In this document: positions 10,061 to 21,421 of the stretch, one piece after another
How the letters are laid out: the number at the start of each line of letters is the position of its first letter
Position numbering within the stretch: the stretch's first letter is position 1
DNA from: Vigna angularis
Lineage: Eukaryota; Streptophyta; Magnoliopsida; Fabales; Fabaceae
Assembly (NCBI RefSeq): GCF_016808095.1
Contig: NC_068975.1
Coordinates: forward strand, 18,421,501-18,485,500
DNA: 64,000 nt
Direction of reading: 5' to 3'
Translations under genes and position numbers: made by a program
The notes under the pieces: model-generated
What the model saw: only the letters and a program-made list of their open reading frames with translations
Told to the model about the DNA's origin: nothing
Database searches by the model: none

Positions 10061-11993
10061 TGTAGAAAGGTACCAGACAGAGTGTAACGCAGCGGAATAA
10101 AGCTTAGAGTAGCAGAAAGCATGTTCGGTCACCTTTTTAAAATAAATTGGTCCGTTTTTAGAAAATCAATTTTCTTTTAGAAAATTTATTGAACAGTTGA
10201 TATGCGTAAAAGATAAAGAGCGTAAGGAATAGAAAATCACACGAGTAATTTTTATACTGGTTCGATTCAACAGAATCTACGTCCAATTGTTAATCACTAT
10301 AAAAAGTGATTAACAGTTCCACTAAAAAGATGTTTCACAGATTACAACAAATAGTGAATAAAACAGATAAATAAACCTTCCTTCGACGAACGAACCGAAA
10401 GAAGAACACTCTGCCAACTCAAGAGAACCGCTCTGACTATCGACAAACAAAATGCGAGCTTCTCCTATTCACGAGACCAGGCAGAGCACCTTGCTAACTC
10501 GAAGAGAGCTTGCTCCGACTATAGAGACACGAAACGCGAGCCTCTCCTGTTCACGATGTCGGAACAATCGGTACCGTTATAGAGTCACGCAGCGGAATTA
10601 AAAACTTGAAAGAGAGTGGAAAGCATGTTCGGTCACCTTTTTAAGATAAATTTGTAAAAATAATTTTCTTTCAGAAAATTTATCGAACAGTTGATATGCG
10701 TAAAAAATAAAGAGTGTAGGGAATAGAAAATCACACGAGTAATTTTTATACTGGTTCGATTCAACAGAATCTATGTCCAGTCATTAATCACTATAAAAAG
10801 TGATTAACAATTCCACTAAAAAGATGTTTCACAGATTACAACAAATAGTTAATAAAGCAGATAAATAAACCTTCCTTCGACGAACGAACCGGAAGAAGAA
10901 CACTCTGCCAACTCGAAGAGAACCGCTCCGACTATCGACAAACGAAACGCGAGCTTCTCCTATTCACGAGACCAGGCAGAGCACCTTGCTAACTCGAAGA
11001 GAGCTTGCTCCGACAATCGACACACGAAACGCGAGCCTCTCCTGTTCACGAGACCAAGCAAGGGAACTTGAACTATAGCTTCTGAGAACTTCCTCTGACA
11101 AACAGTATTCTGCTAGAGCTTCTGTTCAACAACGTTGTATTCTAATTTCTCCAAAACAAAATATATAGCCAAGTACACTGAGTGCCAAAGATCAGCTCCC
11201 AACTGCCATGAATAATCGATTATTGTAAGTGATAATCGATTATTCAAGTCCGTTACAGGTTTTCAAAAATGTGATAATCGATTATATGAAGTGATAATTG
11301 ATTATTCAAGTATGACTTGTGATAATTGATTATTGCTTAATCATAATCGATTTTTGCAGTTAAAAATGCAAGTTTACAAGGTTTACAAGAATTTCCTACT
11401 ACATTTAAATTCTACAAATTGCTCTTAACTAATTCTAATATCTTCTTCAACTAAAACTTCTTATAGCATCATCAAAACAAATTTCTTCAAGATTTACCAA
11501 TACTCCTTATTGGTAACACACGAGACCAAGCAAGGGAACTTGAACTATAGCTTCTGAGAACTTCCTGTGACAAGCAGTATTCTGCAAGAGCTTCTGTTTA
11601 ATAACCTTCTTTCTGAACTTCACAGAAACCCAATATATAGCCAGCTGCTCTGAATATCTAAGGTCAAGTCCCAACTGCCACGAATAATCGATTATTGTAA
11701 GTGATAATCGATTATTCAATTCTGTTACAGGTTTTTCAAAAATGTGATAATCGATTACATGAGGTGATAATCGATTATTCCTGGATGACTTTGTGATAAT
11801 CGATTATTGCCATTCCATAATCAATTATTGCAGTTAAAAATGCAAGTTTTACAAAGTTTACAAGACATTCCTACTATATTTAATTTCTACAAATTGCTTT
11901 TAAATAATTCTAATATCTACTTCAACTAAAACTTCTTGTAGCATCATCAAAACAATTTTCTTCAAGATTTACCAATACTCCTTATTGGTAACA
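10061..11993 (-). repeat. 5' LTR of Copia-1, split by a solo LTR
   Basis: The two halves are 10061-10556 and 11524-11993. Joined they give 966 bp, against 967 bp for the 3' LTR. A related solo LTR lies between them, flanked by CACGA on both sides. Confidence 0.85.
10557..11518 (-). mobile_element. Solo LTR of a related Sirevirus family
   Basis: The unit starts TGTCGGAACAATCGG and ends TTGGTAACA, with an exact 5-bp target duplication CACGA (10552-10556 and 11519-11523). It is similar to the LTR it interrupts but clearly diverged at the start. It carries the same AATCGATT-core palindromes (about 11210-11360). No internal region is present, as expected after LTR-LTR recombination. Confidence 0.9.
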
Positions 11994-12447
11994 TGGTATT
12001 AATAGTCGATGAACTTTTAAAACTTAGTTGCTTACTTTAAAAACATTTGTGTTTTGATGTTTATTACTATTAACAACTACTTATATGGTATTAATGATAT
12101 ACATTTAATGTCTGTTGTTTTGATGTTTCATACATTTAATGATATACATTTTATAAAACAAATAGAGTGCATTGATGTATGATGATATTGATTGGCAGGT
12201 GTATTGTGGTGGCAATGTACAAATAGAAGTGCAACCTGCATTGTATGAAACAAATATCATGTGCATTGATGTATGATGATATTAATTGGTAGGTCTATTG
12301 TACAGGATAAACCGCAAACAAACAGGACTGCAATCTTGTCCGCCCATTACCGACAGCGTTACCAACGGAAGATTCGTCGGTAAAGACGTCAATTCTGTCA
12401 AACATAATACGCTTACTAATATCCAAAAGCCTAGGGTAAATACCGAG
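11994..12447 (+). mobile_element. CACTA 3' region with subterminal repeats
   Basis: The 3'UTR-like repeat continues, followed by short imperfect repeats (ATTGATGTATGATGATATT twice). Copies of the subterminal motif TACCGAC/GTCGGTA follow from about 12346. No coding potential is seen. It ends in ACCGAG directly before a Gypsy LTR. The missing terminus appears to be 20359-20660, inverted. Confidence 0.6.
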
Positions 12448-13142
12448 TGATGGCAACCCCTTTAGGGACTTCCCATCCTAAGAAGTATCAACTTAAGGCT
12501 AAGAAAGGGAAGTTGAATAACAAAAGTTATTTTCTTTCTAAGTCTTAGAATGTTTACTTTACTAAATACATCTACATTGTTTTGTAGGACAATAATAAGG
12601 CTTGGAACCTATAGCAAACAGCCAAGAAGCTTTGCTGCTGCTCATCCTCAAATAGCCAAGTTAGAAACACATTTTACTTGTGCAACACGTGGAACACAAG
12701 CCAACCATGTGGCTTCATTAATTCAGCACGTTTTCCATGAAGAACACATGAAACACATGGCCTGGAAGGAGCTCTTGCACGTTTGGGATCTGCACATAGC
12801 TGATGTAACTTCCATTGTACATTTCCAAGCTCATCTTTGCCTATAAAAAGAGAGCTTCGTCATTGTAAATTCAACTTGATTTGAAGTAAGGAAATGCTGC
12901 CAATTTTCAGCTTTTACTCTCAAGTTCATCCTTGTGCATTGTTATCTTGCACCTCCTCTAGCTCCTTTCCCCTTTGGAAAGCCTGATGAGCTAGAACTCT
13001 ACCAAACAGCCACTCCAAAACACCTCCAGCATATTCACAAACACCTTGAGTGCATCCAGAAACTCCACTGAATTCATTCAATCCGCTGCCAGTTCTCTGC
13101 TTCGTGAAGCTTCTTCTGCATATTCTGAAGAAACTTCCATCA
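12448..13142 (+). repeat. Gypsy LTR, plus orientation (5' LTR)
   Basis: This 695-bp unit begins TGATGGCAACCCC and ends CTTCCATCA. A TATA box (CTATAAAAAG) is at about 12840-12849. It is the inverted, diverged counterpart of 20661-21354. The preceding five bases are CCGAG. A primer site follows, so it is a 5' LTR. Confidence 0.8.
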
Positions 13143-13143
13143 T

Positions 13144-13157
13144 TTGGCATCAAGAGC
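13144..13157 (+). other. Primer-binding site next to the Gypsy LTR
   Basis: TTGGCATCAAGAGCC lies one base after the LTR end and resembles the tRNA-Met-complementary site TGGTATCAGAGCC with two changes. Confidence 0.5.
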
Positions 13158-15066
13158 CAGCCGTTCCATTCACGCTCCAAGAGCTAAGCCATTCTCATCT
13201 TCATTTTTTTTCCATTTCCGTGTTGTGTTGTTCTTCTATGTACTGTTTCATCAATTTTCATTTCTGTTTTGTTCGAATTTTTGCGTTTCTGTGGATATTT
13301 AAATGCATTCACGTGTTTCTTAGTATTCTTCTATCATTTTCATGGGTGCAAATCATTTGTTTCAGCTCAATTCAGCTTTGATATTTCATTTCCAGTTTTG
13401 TCAAGTCATGGCTGTGAGTGCAATTTCATTCTGTCATGCTGTCTTGAATCTGTTCAGCTCTTTTGATTCTTTCGTTTTTCTTTGAATCCAGTGCACTTGC
13501 AAGCTATATGTTGATCGTGTAAGCAATGGCATCATGTCCAGCTTTGATCATTGGAGCTAAAAGCAATGAACACATTGTTTTCCAGTAGCATATTCTGCAG
13601 AAAACTGATTATTTCGGGTTTGATTTGTAAAATCTGTTTTCGTCCAGATTTCTGGTGTTGTAAGCTTTGTGCAACTTTATGTACTGTGTTTGAATGTGTC
13701 TAAAGTAATTGCAACTCATATTCATCACATAATTGCAAATTGAATGGTTAAGTTCATCCAAATCTGATTTCAAATTCTGCATAAAAGTCACTTTTGGCTT
13801 GATCATGTGCACATTGTGTTGGTCCAGATTTCTGAATCCTACTGCTTGAGACAAGTTTATTTGATGCATTTTTACATGTTTCAAGAGTTACCAATCAGAA
13901 TTCAACACTGAATCTTAAAAAGACTGGTTGAGTTCTTCATAATTAGTCTTCAAAATCTGCATCAAAAGTTGCTTACTGGTCATATTATGCAATCTGTTTC
14001 TGTCAAGATTTCTTAAGTTTGAAGTTGAACACAAGTTTGTTTCAAGTTTCCAAACATGTTTCAAGTAGTCTCAACTCAGATTTACCACTGATTTCAGAAA
14101 AGCATACTTGAGTGCTTCAAAAATCTCTAAAACTGTGCTGTCATATGCTGTTTTCAAAAGCTTTTGCACCATGTTGCTATCATTATTTGTATTAGGACAT
14201 TTGCTATTTCCCTAGCTCAATTTCTGAAGCTAGATCTAGACTTAGGACCTTTCCTACATGTTTCTTGATCTAGCCATCTTTGCTTCTGCTGTTTTTAGTC
14301 ATTTCAAGTGATGTTTTATGCACTTTTTCTGCATAATTTGGCAACTACCACACTGTTTTTGAGATGGCGTGCCTGCCTGTGCATTTTCAATGGTTCAACA
14401 AGTGTATTTGGTCAATTTAAACTTGTCCACACTGTTCATTTGGTCATTTTTCAGTTTATGTGCAAAATCACTATAAAACCATTAAATTTGCTTGAATTTG
14501 GGAAGTGAACCAATGATATTTTGTTGTGGTTACTTTCTTTGCTGCCTAAGTGATTGCACACATTCAATTTCATAATATAAACTTGTTGGAACTATCATTT
14601 GAGCATTAACCACACTAGCATTCAAGTTGACTACTGTTGTTTCCATTTTTTTTCCAGCTTTTGTTTCTGGTGCAGTCACAAGTCCTTTGCTGTTTGACAT
14701 TGTACATTTGTTTGATTTACATTTCTGGATTGGCAAGAGCTGGGATTTTGTTTCCATATATACTTTTCACTGCTTATACCAATGAAAACAAATAATATAA
14801 AAAGCAAATTACTCCTTACAATCTAGTTTTGAAAGTCAAAAACCAGAAAACACAAAAATATGTTATTCTTTGTGGCATTTCATCAAACAGTTTTGTATTT
14901 CATCAAACAGTTTCATTCCACACAATTCAATCACTGTTTTTGGGTTTTTTTCTTGCTTTTCTAATCTGTTCTAGACCCTATCTTAAGTTCCTTTTGTGTG
15001 CTAGCCTTTATTCCAGCCCCAAAGTGTTTAGAAATCACTTTTCTTGACTTCCATATTTTGTTGTCA
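13158..15066 (+). other. Non-coding leader-like stretch
   Basis: About 1.9 kb of T-rich sequence with no convincing ORF or domain. A loosely repeated theme (TCCAGATTTCTG, TGAGTTCTTC and GTTTCAAG motifs about every 150-200 bases between 13600 and 14150) suggests a decayed tandem duplication. It follows the Gypsy primer site and may be that element's long leader. Confidence 0.35.
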
Positions 15067-15548
15067 TAACTCGGGTGGAGACAGTGACAAACCAACTTGA
15101 CACGAATGGAGAACTATTGCTAGCAAGCCAGGTTGTGGTGAAGATTCTCAGGTCATTAATCGGTGACTTTGAGAGCATAGTTTGCGCCATCAAAGAATCC
15201 AAGGACTTGTCAACACTCTCAGTGGAATAAGTTGTCCGATCCTTAGAGGCACACAAGCAGTGAAGAAGGAAGAATTGGCCGGAGCTCGAAACACTCAAGG
15301 CCAAAGTTTTGGTGGAAGAGGCTGAGGTAGCTTGAGGTCGAGGAGGACGTTGTTGAGGACAAGGTAAAGCCCGAGGAAGGTCGGTTAAGAGTTGAGTGTT
15401 TTAAATTTGACAAGCACAACCACTATGCAAATGAGTTTAGATCTAAAAAATGTTATAACTATGGTAAGGTCGATCACCTTCCTAAGTATTGTTGGGTTGA
15501 AAGAAAGGAGGAGATAAATCTCCAACTAAAGAAGCTAATAACGAAATA
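15067..15548 (+). pseudogene. Relic of a Copia gag (UBN2 and zinc knuckles)
   Basis: Frame-by-frame reading gives SLIGDFESIVCAIKESKDLS and SLEAHKQ, the conserved end of the Copia gag helical domain. It is followed by a Gly/Arg-rich linker and two decayed CCHC knuckles (CFKFDKHNHYANEF and CYNYGKVDHLPKYC, with Cys replaced by Phe or Tyr). Several stops interrupt it. It is an old, plus-strand fragment without LTRs. Confidence 0.6.
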
Positions 15549-16829
15549 AGAATTTTGTTGATGTTAAAGAGCTTGGACGTCGAGCTATCGATATTGAGCT
15601 GTATGCAGGTTGTATGTTGGTGAGAAGACTAGATGTTGACATAGGTTCGAGTTGTGTCAAGCTAGATTTGGGTTATGTCGAGCTTAGTTCGAGCTATGCT
15701 GAGCTGAGTCTTGATTGTGGAATGGCGACGAGACCAAATGTCGAGTTGACTTTGAGCTGTATAATGTTGAGGAGTTCGAAAGTCGAGTTGTGTTAGAAAG
15801 GGAAATAATAAGTTGAGCACGAGGAGAACTCGAGAAGTTTTTCGAGTAGCAAGGAGAGGCCGAAAAAAAATCGAGTAATTAAGAGAGCATGGACAAACAA
15901 CTGAGTAACAAGGGGAACTCGACAAAGAGAAGGGAAAAGAAAACTCAAATAGCCCGTGAGGGGGCATTAATAGTTCAATGGATATCTTGCTAGAGAGCTT
16001 GGAAGTTTGAGTAAAGAGCTCGGCGTAGAGCTCAATGTAAAGTTCAATTAAGAAATCAGTGTAGAGCTTAATGGAGGTGAAGGACTCAGAAGAGAGCCTG
16101 AAATAAAGATCGACGGAAAGGACGAACATCCTGCTAGAACAAGTAGGAAGCATGGTTGAGTATGGTGAGTGGGGAGCCTGAGTAGCTCGGTGGAACATGT
16201 CATCCACTCGGAAGAACATCATGCCAACTCGTTTGAGAGCTTGGTGGAGAGCTCAAAGGACCCTATAAAGAGTTTGATGGATAACTTAAGAGAGACCACA
16301 GTGGAGAGCTTGGACGAGCAATGAAAGAGCCTAATTATCTTTGTTCAAATACTACAAAGCTCACTAGAGAATGTAGATAACTAAGATAAGTCTGTAAAGC
16401 AAATGTAGAGTTCAGACAGCTTGGTTAGCCATCTGGTTAGATTGGTGGTGCCTCTAGCTTAAAAGAGAATATAGGGAGCTCGATGAAGTGTGAAAAAAGC
16501 GAAGTCATCTTGATGTGATGCTTGAATAGCCTAGAAAGCTTGGCAGAGAGTGTGGCTAACCCAAAAAGGGATGTGTAGAGCTCGTTGATGGATGAGATTA
16601 GCTTGGTCAATCATGAAGGTACTTTGGAGGAGCCTAAGATAAGCTTAGTTAACTTAGTGAGCAAAAACTTTAATGTAGCAAAGATGGTTGAGGTCATGAT
16701 GACGATGACAAACTTTGAGATGGAAATGGCAAGGATAAAGCACGATAAGATATTGGAGATTGACCGTTTCATCGTCAACACACATAGAGATAATGTGGGT
16801 GGAGCTCGAAGAGCATCAAATGAGGCAAT
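15549..16829. repeat. GAGCT/TCGAG-rich degenerate repeat region
   Basis: More than thirty copies of GAGCT or TCGAG-type words recur at irregular short spacing (for example GAGAGCTTGG and AGAGCTCAATG). This gives long spurious ORFs on both strands. No recognisable protein is encoded. It looks like a decayed short-period tandem array. Confidence 0.45.
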
Positions 16830-19315
16830 CAAAAATGTTGGTTAAAAGTATTGTTATCTGTGATGCAATTTTGATATTAAATTAATCCTTTTTTTGACTT
16901 GGAAGCTTGCTTGAACTCGTGTTTTTAGTTATTTTTGGGAATAAGTGAGTAGAAGGTATACTTAATGATTTTCTCACTAAATTCCCTTGATTTTATAGGT
17001 TATTAGAATGATTTGAAAGAGGAGTTATGGTACCAAAGAGTTGGGATGTAGAAAAAGAGAAAAAAAAACGCAGTGTAGAAAAGTCAAGTTGAAGCTAAGG
17101 GCCCCCTCAAAGGCCCTGACCGCCAGCCAGTCAAGGTTAAGCACCAGCCCTCATTGGGAGGCAACCTAGTTTCTGATTTTTTTTATTGATTATTTGTGTA
17201 GTTTGGATTTGATTTTGCTTTGCAGATGATAACATCTACTAATGGATGCTAGGAGGACTCAGATGACAGCATCTACTGATGGATGCTGCTATGATGAGGG
17301 TGATGAATGAAAACATCTACTGATGGATGCTATGTGATTAAGTGTCTATTGATGGATGCTACTGACGACATCTACTGATGGATGCCAATGAAGATGAGAA
17401 AGATCAATATTTACTAATGGATTCTGATTAGAAAGATTAGACATCTACTGATGGATGCTGATGAAGATGAGAAAAATTATCATCAACTGATTGATGCTGA
17501 TGAGAAGAATTCGCATCTACTGATGGATGTTGGAAGATTCAGATGATAGCATCTACTGATGGATTCTGATGAGAAGGATTCACATCTACTAATGGATGCT
17601 GGAAGATTCAGATGAGTGCATCTATTGATGGATGATATGCTACTAGACATCTACTAATGGATGTTACTGACAACATCTACTGATGGATGCTACTAGATCA
17701 TGATTTATTGTGCTTTATTTTTATGCTTATTTAAATTTTGTTTATTTTGTTTTTATTTTAGCTTGCTTATGTACTTGGTTTAATGAATTTTGCTGCAATG
17801 GTTTGGTATAATGTGATAAACTGTTTGTGATGAGTAATATTGTTGTGTTTGTTCTATTGTTCTATGATGCATGTTGCGTTAATGATTGGTTGGGCTTTTA
17901 AGCATAAATGGTGGTTGCTCATACTTTTGTTAAAAACAGATGCATGGTTTTAATTGTGATTAATGTGTTGGGCAGGATGTTTATCAAATTGTGGAACTTG
18001 ATTTAACCTATGAAAGGTTGGACTCTAGAGGTTTTGATTGATGGAATGCTATTGCTTTGGAAGCATTATTGATTTTGCTTAAGTTTCTATGATTAAACAT
18101 CTTGCTTTCTTGTTACACATGATCAAAGACATTTGTTCTTCTCCCATATAAGTCAATGTCAATATGTGAACCCAACAAAGAACAATGTTTTTCTATCCTT
18201 TGAACCTTGAGCCTAAATATGAAAAACCTTTTTGAAATCCTTGCCTTGAGTTGAGTATAGTATGTTTATATGGTAATGGAGAATGGTTCAAGTTTGGGGT
18301 TGTGAGAAACCGGAAAGAACTTTGTGAAAATCTTTAAAGAGCATTGAGAAAAAGAAAAAGCAAAAGAAAAAGAATAGAGAAGAAAAGAAAGAAAAGGGAA
18401 GCTCAATGAAAGGAAAGTTGGGAATGAGTTGAAGATTGGTTTCTCACATAAAAGGAGAAAGAGAGATTATTGTTAATGTAAATAAATGAATTATGCACTC
18501 TATTAACTCAAGGAATTTTGTTGTCTAGAAAAACCAATTTTCTTCTTAGCCCGGCCATGTTACAAGCCTTGAAAAGCCCTTGTGATGATAACTTGCTTGT
18601 GAGTTTGTTTAATGGTATTTAAATGAAAGGCAAAGTTGATTCATGTGACATTGTGATGGTATATGTAAAAGTGTAACCTCACTATACACCTTTGAGTTTG
18701 AGTGAAGCACTTTTGAGTGCTTGAGTGAAACACTTTTGAGTGCTTGAGTGAAACACTGTCTTTGGTGAGGAATAGTTCCATGCACATAGGGTAAACATTG
18801 TATCTTCTTGTTGATCACTCATAAGGTTGTTGCATCTGCTGTGTATTCTTTGTTATGTGAGAACCATAGTTGAAGCTTGATCGGCTAAAGCATCATTATT
18901 TCTTGACTAATCTTTCTATGATGAGTAAACATGAGTGATTTACTTGTCCTAGAGGAAAATGTATTTTTGTGTGCTAGACCATTATAGTATGGTTATTTTG
19001 TTTAAGCCAAGTTACATTTCGCTTGAGGACAAGCAAAGTTTCAAATTTGGGGTTGTGATAACGGTTGAAAATACCGTTATCAGTGATACAATTTTGATAA
19101 ACCTTTTTTTGGACTTAGAAGCTTGCTTGAACTCATGTTTTTAGTTTAGTTTTGTGAATAAGTGAGTAGAGGGTATACTTGATGATTTTATCATTAAATT
19201 CCCTTGATTTTGTACGTTATTGACATGATTTGAAAGAGGAGTTAAAGTACCAAGGAGTTAGGATGCCAAAAAAAAGAAAACAAACGCAGTGCAAAAAAGT
19301 CAAGCTAAAGCCATC
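16830..19315 (+). mobile_element. Degenerate Athila-like non-autonomous LTR element
   Basis: Two direct repeats of at least 240 bp (about 16830-17097 and 19056-19315) share a common run (CAATTTTGAT, GAAGCTTGCTTGAACTC, TGATTTGAAAGAGGAGTT). The right copy starts TGATAACGG directly after a polypurine-like AAATTTGGGGTTG, so it is a 3' LTR. Between them are a minisatellite and a purine-rich tract (18340-18440). No gag or pol is detectable. The 3' LTR limits are uncertain because similarity fades beyond 240 bp. Confidence 0.55.
17225..17700 (+). repeat. CATCTACTGATGGATGCT minisatellite
   Basis: About fifteen imperfect copies of an 18-base core are separated by variable spacers such as GATGAGAAGA and AGATTCAGATGA. 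The core contains a short inverted repeat (CATCtactGATG). The same motif occurs in reverse complement at 33168-33205 inside the young LTR element. Confidence 0.85.
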
Positions 19316-20284
19316 ACAAGGACTTTGATTGGCTTGTAATGTGACTGGGCTAAGAAAGAAATATGGTTTTTTTTGGACAACAAAGCACCTTGAGCTAAGA
19401 GATTAAACAATTCAATCATGCACATAAGTTTCTCTTTTGCTTCACTTAAATTACAACCACTTTCGAACTCATAACCCAACTTTCTTTCATTCAATTCTCT
19501 TTCTTTATCTTTTTCTTTCTTCTTTTTCCTCAATTTTTTTTTTCAATACACCCTTACATAACAAACTCCCCCAAACTTTAGACTATTCTCCTGTAGCAAA
19601 CATGATTACTCTATTCAGCTCAAGGTAGGGAAATAAGGGAATTCTCATTAAACTTAAGGTTCAAAGAGGGAAGTCATCTTTCATTAAGGTTCAAGGGGTT
19701 TGAATTGGCTTATTTGGCTCAAACATGTAGATGAGGTAAAAGACAAAGATGGCCTTGACCATATGTAACATGCAACAAATGATTCAATTAAGAGAAACTC
19801 AGGCAAAGTCAATTGTGATCTAACATTATAGTATTCACAAGAAAAATCTAAGGCACAACATCTCACAAGGTTAACTCAAGGTTCCACAAACATCATCAAG
19901 CAATTGCCAAGAGTATTGATCCCAATTAAACATAAAGCATTCTCAGACTTTTCATGAAGAAATCAACCACAATTTGAACTAAATTGACCCATCTCAAGCA
20001 TCATTTCATAGTCAAGCATAAGCATCATGAATCAGCACAATCTATCAGGCCAGATAACTTAAACAACTTACCCAAAGACACAAGAAAAACTGTACCGAAA
20101 CAGAACAAAAACTCATTTTAATCGGTTTAAATGGAAGATAATCAATCAAAGACTAATTCAATCGGAGTAAAAGTACGTTTCAACGGTTCAAAAGAGTCAA
20201 AAACGCACCTGGAAATGCAATGTCGCAGAGAGAAAAGGCGATGAAGTCCTCGTAACCGAGGGTTCAATTTCTGATTTAACAACA
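19316..20284 (-). other. Non-coding Athila-like relic
   Basis: No ORF of interest is present. The phrase GGCTTATTTGGCT and surrounding words near 19705-19790 resemble 32608-32670, in the polypurine-proximal non-coding part of the young element. The stretch is therefore probably a relic of a related element in the same orientation. Confidence 0.4.
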
Positions 20285-20358
20285 AACAAGACGTCGGGCA
20301 CCTAGGGAACCGACGTCTATTCTCGCCTAGACGTCGGGGCCTTCACTAATATGACGTC
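20285..20358. repeat. GACGTCGG subterminal repeats of another CACTA
   Basis: Inverted copies of GACGTCGG/CCGACGTC occur in quick succession. This is typical of the ends of a CACTA subfamily different from its neighbour. Confidence 0.4.
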
Positions 20359-20660
20359 CACTACAAATTAGAAATTAATTACCGACGGCTTAGATCCGTC
20401 AATAATTTCAAAAGGTCATTGGTAGTGTCCGTTTACCGACGGCTGTTCGACAACCTCTAAGCTCACGATAAAAAGCTCGTCGGAAACACCTTCCGACGAA
20501 TAGCGGCCGTCGATAATTTTTCCGATGGATCTTTTCGACAGCTAAGGTCGTTGATAATTACCGTTAGAATTAAGCGTAGCTATAAGCTGTCGGCAACTAT
20601 CGTAGGTTTTTAGCCGTCGGTAATTACCTTAGGCTTTTGGCCGTCGGTAATAACCCTCGG
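20359..20660 (-). mobile_element. Terminus of the first CACTA element, inverted
   Basis: It begins CACTACAAATTAGAAATTAA on the plus strand, a CACTA terminal sequence. About 300 bp of subterminal repeats (ACCGACGGC, GTCGGTAATTACC) follow. The inner words (CCAAAAGCCTAAGGTAATT on the minus strand) match 12423-12440. The end borders the Gypsy LTR at CCGAG (minus strand). Confidence 0.65.
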
Positions 20661-21354
20661 TGATGGAAGCTGCTCGAGGATGTGTAGAAAAAGCTTCCCG
20701 AAGCAGAGAACTGGCAGCAGATTGAATGAATTCAGTGAAGTTTCTAGATGCACTCAAGGTGTTTGTGAATATGCTGGAGGTGTTTTGGAGTGGCTGTTTG
20801 GTAAAGTTCTAGCTTAGCAGGCTTTCCAAAGGGGAAAGAAGCTAGAGGAGGTGCAAGATAACAATGCACAAGGATGAACTTGAAGTAAAAGCTGACAATT
20901 GGTAGCATTTCCTTACTTCAAATCAAGTTGAATTTACAATGATGAAGCTATCTTTTTATAGGCAAATATGAGCTTGGAAATGTACAATGGAAGTTACATC
21001 AGCTATGTGTAGATCCCAAATGTGCAAGAGCTCCTTCCAGGCCATGTGTTTCATGTGTTCTTCATGGAAAACGTGATGAATTAATGAAGCCACATGGTTG
21101 GCTTGTGTTCCACGTGTTGCACATGTAAAATGTGTTTCTAACTTGGCTATTTGAGGATGAGCAACAACAAAGCTTCTTGGCTATTTGCTATAGGTTTCAA
21201 GCCTTATTATTGTCCTACAAAACAATGTAGATGTATTTAGTAAAGTAAACATTCTAAGACTTAGAAAGAAAAGAAATTTCGTTATTCAACTTCCCTTTCT
21301 TAGTCTTGAGTTGATACTTCTTAGGATGGGAAGTCCCTAAAGGGGTTGTCATCA
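20661..21354 (-). repeat. Gypsy LTR, minus orientation (3' LTR)
   Basis: This 694-bp unit begins TGATGACAACCCC and ends CTTCCATCA on the minus strand. It is the inverted counterpart of 12448-13142. The sequence after its end is CCGAG. Confidence 0.8.
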
Positions 21355-21372
21355 TTCCCTCCCTCTTTAAAA
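21355..21372 (-). other. Polypurine tract of the Gypsy element
   Basis: On the minus strand TTTAAAGAGGGAGGGAA directly precedes the LTR start TGATGACAACC. This marks the LTR as the 3' copy. Confidence 0.7.
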
Positions 21373-21421
21373 ACGATTTGTCCTCAAATGGGGAAGAAAG
21401 AAAGAAGCACAACTTTGGTTT

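Larger units (their letters stand above)
2486..11993 (-). mobile_element. Sirevirus-like Ty1/Copia element (Copia-1), nearly full length
   Basis: The element is bounded by LTRs that start TGTAGAAAGG and end GGTAACA on the plus strand (2486-3452, and 10061-11993 interrupted by a solo LTR). Read on the minus strand it has a 5' LTR, a primer site (TGGTATCAAAGC), gag, protease, integrase, reverse transcriptase and RNase H, then an extra ORF, several polypurine tracts and the 3' LTR. Without the solo LTR and one target copy it is about 8.54 kb. A long gag with a C-terminal extension and repeated polypurine tracts are Sirevirus traits. Frameshifts and stop codons in gag, pol and the extra ORF show it cannot act autonomously. 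It sits in the 3' end of the CACTA gene. The flanking 5-mers (TATGG and TGGTA) do not match cleanly. Confidence 0.85.

Noticed and set aside
15614..16222. Long ORFs on both strands in the GAGCT-rich region
   Set aside because: They arise from repeat composition; no domain or splice structure is seen.
17225..17700. CRISPR-like appearance of regularly repeated 18-mers with spacers
   Set aside because: The copies are imperfect, spacers are too short and of similar composition, and this is a plant nuclear context. It is a minisatellite.
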